Assembly: GCA_025464975.1 (NCBI GenBank)
Contig: JAODMT010000024.1
Span: 62,001-126,000 of the forward strand
DNA length: 64,000 nt
Reading direction: 5' to 3'
DNA from: Microbacteriaceae bacterium
GTDB taxonomy: Bacteria; Actinomycetota; Actinomycetes; Actinomycetales; Microbacteriaceae
Translations under genes and position numbers: made by a program
The notes under the pieces: generated by a model
Databases searched by the model: none
Told to the model about the DNA's origin: nothing
Seen by the model: the letters and a program-made list of their open reading frames with translations, nothing else
Part shown: positions 45,665 to 53,314 of the stretch, piece after piece
Numbering within the stretch: the stretch's first letter is position 1
How the letters are laid out: each line of letters opens with the position of its first letter

Positions 45665-46167
45665 GGTCGCCGCCTCACGGGAGCGACCGGGATCGCGGCG
45701 GGCACCCCGGTAAGAGTCTCCGCCTCGACATCGGCCGCTTCGGGTGCCCGCTCGGACTCTGCATCGGCATCAGCCTTCGGCATCCACGACACGATCAGGA
45801 TGCCGCCGACCGCGCCGAGCAGCATCCCGACAAAGAATCCGCCCAGGTTCACGCCCACGATCGAGTACACCGACACGGTTAGCGAGATGACGCCGTAGAA
45901 GACGCGGTGCACCGGCATCGCAAGGACGAGGATGCCGAGCAGCACAAGCAGGACGGGGATTATCGTGGCCTGCAGACCCTCGATGCCGAGCTGGACGTGG
46001 ATCTTGCCGATGTCGAGCTGGCCGGAGAAGAACATTTCCACGCCGGCGAGCACGGTGAGTACTCCGCCGACGAAGGGTCGCTGCCGGCGCCAGGCGGAGA
46101 ACCCGGACGAGCGCGCGCGTCTTGCCGGTTCACGCCTTCCGCGACGAGACGTCGCGCTCAAAAGCAT
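45661..46167 (-). CDS. DUF6114-family membrane protein
   Basis: 168 residues from ATG 46167, overlapping the DUF6230 stop by 10 nt. A basic N-terminus of ~30 residues precedes four hydrophobic segments (FVGGVLTVLAGVEMFF, TIIPVLLVLLGILVLAMPV, FYGVISLTVSVYSIVGVNLG, FVGMLLGAVGGILIVSW) and an acidic tail. DUF6114 proteins occur beside DUF6230 proteins in actinobacteria; neither has a proven function. It may anchor or export its secreted neighbours. Confidence 0.8.
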   Translation of the reverse strand: MLLSATSRRGRREPARRARSSGFSAWRRQRPFVGGVLTVLAGVEMFFSGQLDIGKIHVQLGIEGLQATIIPVLLVLLGILVLAMPVHRVFYGVISLTVSVYSIVGVNLGGFFVGMLLGAVGGILIVSWMPKADADAESERAPEAADVEAETLTGVPAAIPVAPVRRRP

Positions 46168-46754
46168 CCTTTGGACCCATCCGTGAGCTGAACGTGCATA
46201 CCGGTGAGGGTGAACACCGACGCCTGCGTGCTCCACGCGGTCTGTTGCAGCCCGGCGATCTTGATCGTGGCGGCGTCCTGCGCGAAGTCGCCAGCCGAGC
46301 CCTTGGCACTCGTGTTGACAGTGGAGGCGTCGACACCGATCCGGATGTTTCCGAAGGTCGAGTCTCCCTTGAGGTCGGTCATGCCAATCTGGAGGTCGGT
46401 CGCAGTCGCCGGCTTGCCGCCACCGCCGGCCGTGATGAGCAGCCCCGCCTTGCCGAGCGGTGTGTCCGTGACTACCGACTGGCACAGGTCCGACAGGCTT
46501 GCCGAGCCGATGTTCGCGATGGCGACCTGGTGCTGCGTGCCTGCGGTGTCCGGGGCGACTCCTGCGTACTGCGAGAAACCGGTCCCGTCGAGCTGGGACG
46601 CGCTGATCTGGAATTGGCTGCCGGAAACCGCGAAGGAGACCGGCACGGCGCCGTTGGCCACACCCGCCATCAGGAAAGTCGAGACGACGGCCACGGGAAC
46701 CGCGGCAAGAACGATACGCCCCGCGTGCGTGCCAGTGAGCTTTCGGAACTTCAT
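46158..46754 (-). CDS. DUF6230-family secreted protein
   Basis: 198 residues from ATG 46754 with GGGGGA upstream. A Sec-type signal (RIVLAAVPVAVVSTFLMAGVANGA) is followed by a beta-rich domain: FAVSGSQFQISASQLDGTGF, QHQVAIANIGSASLSDLCQS, and a C-terminal LTGMHVQLTDGSKGCF. Two cysteines (in LCQS and at the end) could pair. First gene of the three-gene operon with DUF6114 and the Pro-rich protein, and divergent from a TetR gene across a perfect palindrome. Confidence 0.82.
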   Translation of the reverse strand: MKFRKLTGTHAGRIVLAAVPVAVVSTFLMAGVANGAVPVSFAVSGSQFQISASQLDGTGFSQYAGVAPDTAGTQHQVAIANIGSASLSDLCQSVVTDTPLGKAGLLITAGGGGKPATATDLQIGMTDLKGDSTFGNIRIGVDASTVNTSAKGSAGDFAQDAATIKIAGLQQTAWSTQASVFTLTGMHVQLTDGSKGCF

Positions 46755-46837
46755 AGATCCCCCTTGATCCCAATGGCCGGTCACCAAGAGAAGGCCCCCA
46801 TTAGGGTGACATCCGGTCCTGTAGAGGGAGCATATTC

Positions 46838-46860
46838 GCTATTGACGGAATGTCAATAGC
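46838..46860. promoter_or_regulatory. TetR operator: perfect palindrome
   Basis: GCTATTGAC (46838-46846), GGAAT, GTCAATAGC (46852-46860): a perfect 9-bp inverted repeat with 5-nt spacer in the 176-nt divergent region between the DUF6230 operon and the TetR gene. This is the size and placement expected of a TetR dimer site controlling both directions. Confidence 0.75.
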
Positions 46861-46930
46861 ACCGGGAGCAGTGCGCTATCGTGTCGGAAGCGCCAGGATC
46901 CACTGCGCGAGGCGAGGATAGGCTCCAATC

Positions 46931-47548
46931 ATGGAAGCGGATCGGCGCACCCGGCTGGCTCCCGACGAGCGCCGCGCGCAGCTCGTTGCGCTTGGCGTGG
47001 CCTACCTTGTCGACAAGCCGCTTGAGTCGCTCACGATCGAGTACCTGTCTGCGCAGGCGGGTGTCTCACGGGGACTTCTCTTTCACTATTTCGGCTCAAA
47101 GAAGGGCCTCCACGGCGAGGTCGCACGCACTGCGCGCGACAGCATGCTCAATGCCACGGCTCCGTCGGCGGAGCTCGCGCCGCTCGACCGCTTGCGCGAC
47201 ACGCTTACGCGGATCGTTCAGTTCGTGCGCGATCATCGCGGAACCTTCTATTCGCTGGTCCGCGGGGCTTCGAGCGGCGCCGTCGACGTGCGTGAGGCGC
47301 TCGAGCAGGCCCGAGCCGTTCAGGCCGACCGGTTGATCGCCGTCTTCCGGGAACTGGGGGCCGCAGACTCCGCGCTGCTTCGCATCGCGCTGCGCTCGTG
47401 GGTAGCGTTCGCCGAGGAGGCTCTCGTCGAGAGCGCGCTCGATACGGACATGTCCTCGGAGCAGATAGCGTCATTCCTCGAGCGAACCGCGAGAGCGGTC
47501 GTGGCATCCGTCGACCAGGTGGGCCCGGGGGCTAGCGACGTGCGTTAG
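46931..47548 (+). CDS. TetR-family transcriptional regulator
   Basis: 205 residues. The N-terminal helix-turn-helix reads LTIEYLSAQAGVSRGLLFHYFGSKKGLH (residues ~36-64), followed by an all-helical ligand domain. It is divergent from the DUF6230/DUF6114 operon and has the palindrome at 46838-46860 in its upstream region, so it probably represses that operon and itself. Ligand unknown. Confidence 0.9.
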   Translation: MEADRRTRLAPDERRAQLVALGVAYLVDKPLESLTIEYLSAQAGVSRGLLFHYFGSKKGLHGEVARTARDSMLNATAPSAELAPLDRLRDTLTRIVQFVRDHRGTFYSLVRGASSGAVDVREALEQARAVQADRLIAVFRELGAADSALLRIALRSWVAFAEEALVESALDTDMSSEQIASFLERTARAVVASVDQVGPGASDVR

Positions 47549-47579
47549 GCGAGCCAAGTCCCGCTGGAGTGAACTCGCC

Positions 47580-49271
47580 CTATACCGGCAGTTCGTTGAC
47601 GGTTTCCGAAGTCGCGACGACTTTTGGGTCGTGTTCATCCGCGCCATAGTCGCTCGGGGTCGTGCTGTCCCGGCGGTCCGGGACATTCAGCGCACGGAAG
47701 ATCAGCGTGAACACGACGGAGACCAGGGCGTTGATCACGAACGCGGTGATCGCGATGTAGATCGGAATGTTCGTGAACGGGATGGGCGCGATCGACCCGC
47801 CGAAATGGGCATGCGTCACCGGGTTGACGACGCCGTACGCAGCCGCCGTGCCATAGACGATTCCGGTGGCCCAGCCGATGAGCAGCGCCCAGCGGTGGAA
47901 CCAGCGTGTGTAGAGACCGGCGACGATCGCCGGAAAGGTCTGCAGAATCCAAACCCCGCCGAGTAGCTGCATGTTGATGGCGGCCGATTGGTCCATCACG
48001 ATCACAAACAACAGCGCTCCGAGCTTCACGACCAGGGAGACGAGCTTCGAGACCTTCGCCTCCTGGGTTGGCGTGGCGTTCGGTCGGAACAGGTCGCGGT
48101 AAATGTTCCGCGTGAACAGGTTGGAGGCGGCGATCGACATGATCGCAGCAGGGACCAACGCTCCGACGGCTATCGCGGCGAGGGCCACGCCCGCGAACCA
48201 GCTGGGGAAGTTGTCCAGAAAGAGCTGGGGCACGACGAGTTGCGGGTTGATCTTCCCATCCAGGCCGATCGGTTTTGTGCCGGCCTTGATGGCGACATAT
48301 CCGAGGAGAGCCAGGAAGCCGAGCATGAGCGAATAGATCGGCAGCACGACGGCGTTGCGGCGGATCGTGTTGCGGCTCTTAGTCGCAAGGACGCCGGTGA
48401 TCGAGTGCGGGTACATGAACAGCGCCATCGCCGAGCCGAGGGCGAGTGTCCAGTAGGCGTTAAAGCTCCCGGCGTCCGGGATGACGGATCCCACCGGCTT
48501 GCCGGTGGCGGGATTCGTCGCAGCCATCTTCGCCGATGCCGCATCGAATATTTGGCCCCAGCCGCCGAATTGTGCGGGAAGCCAGATGATCGCGACGATG
48601 ATCGCGATGTAGATCAGGAGGTCCTTCACCACAGCGATCACTGCCGGTGCGCGGAGCCCGGCCGTGTACGTGTAGGCGGCCAGCACGACGAACGCGATGA
48701 TCAGTGGCAGGTCCTGGGTGAGCGCATTGGTGCCGCCGCCCACGCCGAGCACGGTCAGCACCGACTTGATCCCGACCAACTGCAGCGCGATGTACGGCAT
48801 CGTGGCGACGATCCCTGTGACCGCGATTGCCGTCGACAGTGCTTTGCTGCCATAGCGACCGCCGACGAAATCCGCCGGAGTAACGTAGCCGTGCCGGTGG
48901 GAGACAGACCACAAGCGTCCCATCAGGAGGAAGACGATGGGGTAGAGCACGACCGTGTACGGCACGGCGAAGAAGCCGCTGAGGGCCCCGGTGCTCCACA
49001 TCGCTGCCGGCACGGCGATGAAGGTATATGCCGTATACAGGTCGCCGCCGAGCAGGAACCAGGTGATCCAGCTTCCGAATCCGCGACCGCCGAGACCCCA
49101 CTGATCGAGCGACTTCAGGCCGCGCTCCTCGGGCGTGATCCGCCACCGTGCCGCCACGAATCCCAGGATCGCGACGGCGACGAAAATCACGATGACGACG
49201 GTCAGGGCGATGCCGTTGACGGGATGGGGGGCGGTCGCGGCGGCGACGAGAGTGACGGATGCGGCACTCAT
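47580..49271 (-). CDS. Sodium:solute symporter, monocarboxylate type
   Basis: 563 residues with about 13 hydrophobic segments of the SSS (LeuT-fold) family: GGDLYTAYTFIAVPAAMWS, YVTPADFVGGRYGSKALS, and GVALAAIAVGALVPAAIMSI near the sodium site. Pairing with an upstream DUF3311 gene (4-nt overlap) matches the MctP/MctC-type monocarboxylate uptake systems for acetate, propionate, pyruvate or lactate. The C-terminal ~45 residues are polar and cytoplasmic. Substrate is inferred from the pairing. Confidence 0.9.
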   Translation of the reverse strand: MSAASVTLVAAATAPHPVNGIALTVVIVIFVAVAILGFVAARWRITPEERGLKSLDQWGLGGRGFGSWITWFLLGGDLYTAYTFIAVPAAMWSTGALSGFFAVPYTVVLYPIVFLLMGRLWSVSHRHGYVTPADFVGGRYGSKALSTAIAVTGIVATMPYIALQLVGIKSVLTVLGVGGGTNALTQDLPLIIAFVVLAAYTYTAGLRAPAVIAVVKDLLIYIAIIVAIIWLPAQFGGWGQIFDAASAKMAATNPATGKPVGSVIPDAGSFNAYWTLALGSAMALFMYPHSITGVLATKSRNTIRRNAVVLPIYSLMLGFLALLGYVAIKAGTKPIGLDGKINPQLVVPQLFLDNFPSWFAGVALAAIAVGALVPAAIMSIAASNLFTRNIYRDLFRPNATPTQEAKVSKLVSLVVKLGALLFVIVMDQSAAINMQLLGGVWILQTFPAIVAGLYTRWFHRWALLIGWATGIVYGTAAAYGVVNPVTHAHFGGSIAPIPFTNIPIYIAITAFVINALVSVVFTLIFRALNVPDRRDSTTPSDYGADEHDPKVVATSETVNELPV

Positions 49272-49576
49272 GCGTCACCCTCCGTCTTTCCGAAGCGAGC
49301 ATGAGCCGGGCTGGCCGGGTCGCTGCGGGTTGAGTCACGGCGACGCCTGTCCTCACGCGTGACGAGGATGTAGCAAATCCAGAGCAGCACGCTGTCGATG
49401 AGTACCCAGAGCATCTGATACCAGTAAAAGAAGGGCATGCCGAATAACGTCGGGGCCAGCCTGGCGTAGATCGGAATCAGCAGGGGGAGGACGATCCCTG
49501 TGACGATCAGAATGCCGGAAACGATGTAAGGCGCGGGGCGGGCTGCCCCTCGCGTGGGAACTGCGGGAATGGACAT
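49268..49576 (-). CDS. DUF3311-family small membrane protein
   Basis: 102 residues from ATG 49576. Two hydrophobic segments (YIVSGILIVTGIVLPLLIPI and YQMLWVLIDSVLLWICYILV) match DUF3311, the small partner encoded with SSS monocarboxylate symporters. It probably forms part of, or stabilises, the transporter. Its stop overlaps the symporter start. Confidence 0.88.
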   Translation of the reverse strand: MSIPAVPTRGAARPAPYIVSGILIVTGIVLPLLIPIYARLAPTLFGMPFFYWYQMLWVLIDSVLLWICYILVTREDRRRRDSTRSDPASPAHARFGKTEGDA

Positions 49577-49798
49577 TGACCGCCCTCTCGACCACATCGT
49601 CCGGACGGCGCCTCCGCCGGACCTTTACTTCGACAGGTCTACGCGAGGCCCGCCGACTATGAACCGGATAGCGAAAACAAACATACCCCCAGGGGTAGAA
49701 GCAGGCGCAAGGACCAATTGCATCGGGGGCGGTCGCGACGTTCAGGGTGAACTAATATCATCCAGTCGCAAATAAACACGGTTCGGGGGACTCCGCCA

Positions 49799-50101
49799 AT
49801 GGGCAGGCTGATGTACGGAAAGTCGATCGACCTAACTTTCGATGATCGGGTGCTGGCCCACCTGCAGGTGGTAATCGGCGCAAAACTACGCCGGGGCGAG
49901 AGCTTCTATCTGTCGTGGAGCGATCCGGGCGAAGGTCGAAGCACGGTGTGGCTCGACCGCAGCATGCCGCTTGTCTTTCGTTACATGGGTGGAAGGACGC
50001 CATCGCTGAACCGGGAGTGGTTGGAAATCCTCACGGCCTCAGCGAACAGTTCGCAGGGCCTGCAGGTGACTGCCGAACCGGGAACTGTCGCGGAGAGGTA
50101 G
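49799..50101 (+). CDS. DUF7882-type small protein
   Basis: 100 residues. MGRLMYGKSIDLTFDDRVLA, then LQVVIGAKLRRGESFYLSW, then VWLDRSMPLVFRY and a LTASANSSQGLQV block are characteristic of a small protein family found mainly in Microbacteriaceae, sometimes called DUF7882. Function unknown; the fold appears mixed alpha/beta with no signal peptide. It stands alone between the symporter promoter and a TetR gene and is mainly useful as a taxonomic pointer. Confidence 0.78.
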   Translation: MGRLMYGKSIDLTFDDRVLAHLQVVIGAKLRRGESFYLSWSDPGEGRSTVWLDRSMPLVFRYMGGRTPSLNREWLEILTASANSSQGLQVTAEPGTVAER

Positions 50102-50287
50102 GCCCGGAGTGTACTCGGTACGGCCGGATAGTGAGCGCTTGTTTATAATTCCGGGCACGCGTAGTTTTGTCGTCTGGCCCCGGCACCGCGAGAGAATGCC
50201 GCAGACGTGTTCGTTGCTCCCGGGATCGGCTCTCATGAGTCGGTGTCAGTCGGGGATGCAACATCCATGAGCCGGCTCCTAAGCTCA

Positions 50288-50299
50288 AACCAAATGGTT
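50288..50299. promoter_or_regulatory. Inverted repeat before a TetR gene
   Basis: AACCA-AA-TGGTT is a perfect short palindrome 12 bases before the TetR start; just upstream CATGAGTCGG (50234) and CATGAGCCGG (50266) form a direct repeat. Possible autoregulatory sites. Confidence 0.35.
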
Positions 50300-50310
50300 A
50301 AGAAGGCACA

Positions 50311-50937
50311 ATGTTGAGCGACGCGCGCGACCGCATCATTTCCGCTGCCTACCCACTCTTTTTGGAGCGAGGCATACGTGCTGTCAGCATTGACGAAGTT
50401 CAGTCGTTGGCCGGAGTGTCGGTAATCGAATTCGATCGCGAATTCTCCTCCCGCGATGCTCTAGTTGCGGAATGTCTGGAAAAGCGCGAACTCGACTGGA
50501 CCTTTGGCATCGTAGAAGCTGGGGCTCGCTCAAAGGGAGCCAGTCCCGAGGGACGACTGCTCGCGATCTTCGACGTGTTCGATGAGTGGTTCCAGCGCGA
50601 CGACTACGAGGCGTGCACCTTTATTAATGTACTTCTCGAAATGGGCGCGGAACACCCACTTGGGCGGGCGAGCGCCGTCTATTTGGCACACATCCGCCTG
50701 CTGGTGGAGACCCTCGCCGCTGAGGCGAATCTGAACGACCCGCAGCGGTTCGCCCTGTCTTGGCACATCTTGATGAAGGGCTCGATCATCAACGCGGTAG
50801 AAGGCGATCAGCAAGCCGCCGCCAGAGCCAAAGTCATGGCCGGAGACCTGATCGCCCGTCACCGGAGGTCCTCCCAGGCGACTCCAATCGAGCCGGACGA
50901 ACTGTGGAGCTTCGAGCTCGACCCGTATGCGGCATAG
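50311..50937 (+). CDS. TetR-family transcriptional regulator
   Basis: 208 residues with an N-terminal helix-turn-helix (AVSIDEVQSLAGVSVIEFDREFSS region, residues ~24-50) and a ligand-binding helical bundle containing EWFQRDDYEACTFINVLLEM, typical of TetR proteins with this C-terminal domain. It converges on the FtsX-type permease gene with only 3 nt between stops; regulation of that exporter is possible but not shown. Confidence 0.85.
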   Translation: MLSDARDRIISAAYPLFLERGIRAVSIDEVQSLAGVSVIEFDREFSSRDALVAECLEKRELDWTFGIVEAGARSKGASPEGRLLAIFDVFDEWFQRDDYEACTFINVLLEMGAEHPLGRASAVYLAHIRLLVETLAAEANLNDPQRFALSWHILMKGSIINAVEGDQQAAARAKVMAGDLIARHRRSSQATPIEPDELWSFELDPYAA

Positions 50938-50940
50938 TCG

Positions 50941-52365
50941 TCAGTCGACGGCTGCCGCCTGCACAGGCGAGATTCGCGTCGCGCGACGCGTGGGCAGCAG
51001 GGAGGCGACCGTCGCCAGAATAGCCGCGGCAATGATCAGGCCGACAAAGAGCCACCACGGGAACGACAACCAGAAGTAGCCACCGACGTGACCGTCCGAG
51101 GAAATTGCGGTGAGCGCGCCGGCCCATCCGTAGATCGTTCCCAGCACCAGTCCGCAGATGGTGCCCGTCACCGTGAGCTGGATGCTCTCGGCGAAGATCA
51201 TCTGCCGCACCTGGCGTCGGCTGAATCCGAGCGCCCGGAGTAGGCCGATCTCCCTGCGACGCTGGATGACGTTCAGGCTCAGCGAGTTCACGAGACCGAC
51301 CGCGGCAATGAGCAGAGAGAACCCTACGAGGATTCCGATGATGCCGAGGACGAGAGTGAGGAAGGCGGTCACCGAGTTCTGTTCGCCCTGCGGTAGCCCC
51401 CCGGCGATTCGGCTCGCCTCGGTCTGATACGACTGGCCGGCCACTCCGAACATCGTGACAAGTGTGATGCCGATTACCAGTCCCAGCGTGGAGCGCGCGG
51501 ACCGCGCCGGGTATCTCATCGCGTTTGCCGCCGCGAGCTTGCTCGCCGCCGATGTACCCATCAGTCGTCCCGACCAGCTCAAGATGGGCGGCAGGAATGC
51601 GGTTGCCCCGCTGATGAACCCGATGAAACTGAGCGCGCCGCCGGGGACGGCGAGGAGGAGGCCCACCGGCGAGACGGCGCCCACGCCCACGCCGGCGAGG
51701 AGAAGCACGGCACCGATGATCACCAGGGCGGCGGTCAAACGTCGACGTCGACGGGCGGCACCTCGAACCGTCTGGATGCTCGGCTCCTGAATGCGCCCGA
51801 GCGCTTCGATCGGTGAAACCTCCGTGATGGTGCGTGTGCCGATCCGAGCTGCGATGGTCGTCGACAAAACACCCACGACAACCGGGAAGACGAGGGGCAA
51901 GGACACCAGGTTCATGGGCAGGTTGAGGAAGACCTTGGTGGCGATCAGTGACGCGCTAATCGCGTAGGCGACCGCGACTCCGACCGCGACCCCGATCGCG
52001 GAGCCGATAAAACCGACGATGGCACCTTCCATCGTCACCGCGCGCCGGAGCGATTTCGCGGTGGCGCCCAGCAGCCGGAACAACGCCGTGCGCTGTGCCC
52101 GGCCGGCCAACACGATCGCGAAGGTGTTCGACGTGACGGTGATGGCCACGAAGGTGGCGATGGCCACGAAGACGATTCCGAGAACGCCGAGCAGCTTCGG
52201 AACGAAGGGATGCGAGAAGAAGCCGCCTCCGGACGCTTGCGCGTTGAGGATCGCCTCGGACTCGATCAGCATCGTTCCCAGAATCGAACCCAGGAACGCA
52301 ACGATCACACTCGCCACGTGCTGGGACCGGTTGAATCGCAGCTCTCGCACCGCCATTGCGAACAT
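50941..52365 (-). CDS. FtsX-like ABC transporter permease
   Basis: 474 residues. It carries a cytoplasmic start (MAVRELRFNRSQHVASVI), paired FtsX-type domains with membrane segments at ~15-35, 55-80, 110-185 and 330-470, and the signature IQRRREIGLLRALGFSRRQVR and LLPTRRATRISPVQAAAVD. In the MacB/LolC-type family it moves lipids, peptides or antibiotics out of the membrane, powered by the ATPase encoded 6 nt upstream. Large external loop domains are small here. Confidence 0.9.
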   Translation of the reverse strand: MFAMAVRELRFNRSQHVASVIVAFLGSILGTMLIESEAILNAQASGGGFFSHPFVPKLLGVLGIVFVAIATFVAITVTSNTFAIVLAGRAQRTALFRLLGATAKSLRRAVTMEGAIVGFIGSAIGVAVGVAVAYAISASLIATKVFLNLPMNLVSLPLVFPVVVGVLSTTIAARIGTRTITEVSPIEALGRIQEPSIQTVRGAARRRRRLTAALVIIGAVLLLAGVGVGAVSPVGLLLAVPGGALSFIGFISGATAFLPPILSWSGRLMGTSAASKLAAANAMRYPARSARSTLGLVIGITLVTMFGVAGQSYQTEASRIAGGLPQGEQNSVTAFLTLVLGIIGILVGFSLLIAAVGLVNSLSLNVIQRRREIGLLRALGFSRRQVRQMIFAESIQLTVTGTICGLVLGTIYGWAGALTAISSDGHVGGYFWLSFPWWLFVGLIIAAAILATVASLLPTRRATRISPVQAAAVD

Positions 52366-52371
52366 GACCGC

Positions 52372-53148
52372 CTACGCCTTCGGCTCGAAGCTGAGAATCA
52401 ACGATGACAGGGTCTGTGCGTCAGATCGGGGGACATCATGAGCGATGCGACCGTCGGCGATGAACACGACACGGTCGGCGTAGGACGCGGCGACTGGGTC
52501 GTGCGTGACCAGAATCACCGATTGCTGGTATTCGCGCGTGGCTTGTGTGAGCAGTTCCAATACCTCGCGGCCGGTTCGCGAGTCGAGCGCCCCCGTCGGT
52601 TCGTCGGCGAAGATGAGCGTCGGTTTCATGGCGAGCGCCCGGGCGATCGCCACCCGCTGCTGCTGGCCGCCCGACAGTTCGTATGGGCGTCGCCCACGCA
52701 ACGATTGAAGTCCCAAATTGGTTAGGAGACTCTCAATCCACGTCAGGCGCTCGGCCGTCGGCTTCGTCCCGTCCAATTCGAACGGAAGCAAAATGTTGCC
52801 CATTACGTCGAGTGTTGGCACCAGGTTGAACGCCTGGAACACGAAGCCGATCTCTCTGCGCCGCAGCAGAGTGCGTGCGTCATCGTCGAGCCCGGTGATC
52901 TCGGTACCGTCGAGAAGCACCGAGCCGCTCGTGGCACCGTCCAGTCCGGCCAGCACGTGCATGAGAGTCGACTTGCCCGAGCCGCTCGGGCCCATGATCG
53001 CCGTCATTTGCCCGCGACGGATATCGAGGTCGATCCCGTTGAGTGCCTGTACCCGCCCTTCTCCGTCTCCGTACACCTTCGTAACCTGCCTGGCGCGAGC
53101 AACCAGATCGACAGTCGTCTCAGTTGGTTCGGTTAGAAAAATTGACAA
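52372..53148 (-). CDS. ABC transporter ATP-binding protein (LolD/MacB-type)
   Basis: 258 residues. Walker [11 protein letters not shown]-loop [18 protein letters not shown], signature [15 protein letters not shown] and Walker [13 protein letters not shown], all typical of the MacB/LolD family. It energises the FtsX-like permease encoded next. The pair is divergent from the single-chain ECF transporter gene. Confidence 0.93.
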   Translation of the reverse strand: MSIFLTEPTETTVDLVARARQVTKVYGDGEGRVQALNGIDLDIRRGQMTAIMGPSGSGKSTLMHVLAGLDGATSGSVLLDGTEITGLDDDARTLLRRREIGFVFQAFNLVPTLDVMGNILLPFELDGTKPTAERLTWIESLLTNLGLQSLRGRRPYELSGGQQQRVAIARALAMKPTLIFADEPTGALDSRTGREVLELLTQATREYQQSVILVTHDPVAASYADRVVFIADGRIAHDVPRSDAQTLSSLILSFEPKA

Positions 53149-53314
53149 GTTGGGTCCCTTCGTCGTCTAGCATCGCCAATATTTCGCAACCACGACCCAG
53201 ACCGCACTAAGAATTGCTTCGGTCGACGGCGTCGCCCTGCGGGCGGCATCCGGCGCCCAACCGATCGTGCTGCACCTTCGCAAATTCTTAGCGGTGTGCT
53301 GGTGGAATCTGAGA

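Noticed and set aside
47988-49304. 438-residue plus-strand frame opposite the SSS symporter
   Set aside because: His/Asp/Arg-rich sequence without family features, opposite a well-supported membrane transporter.
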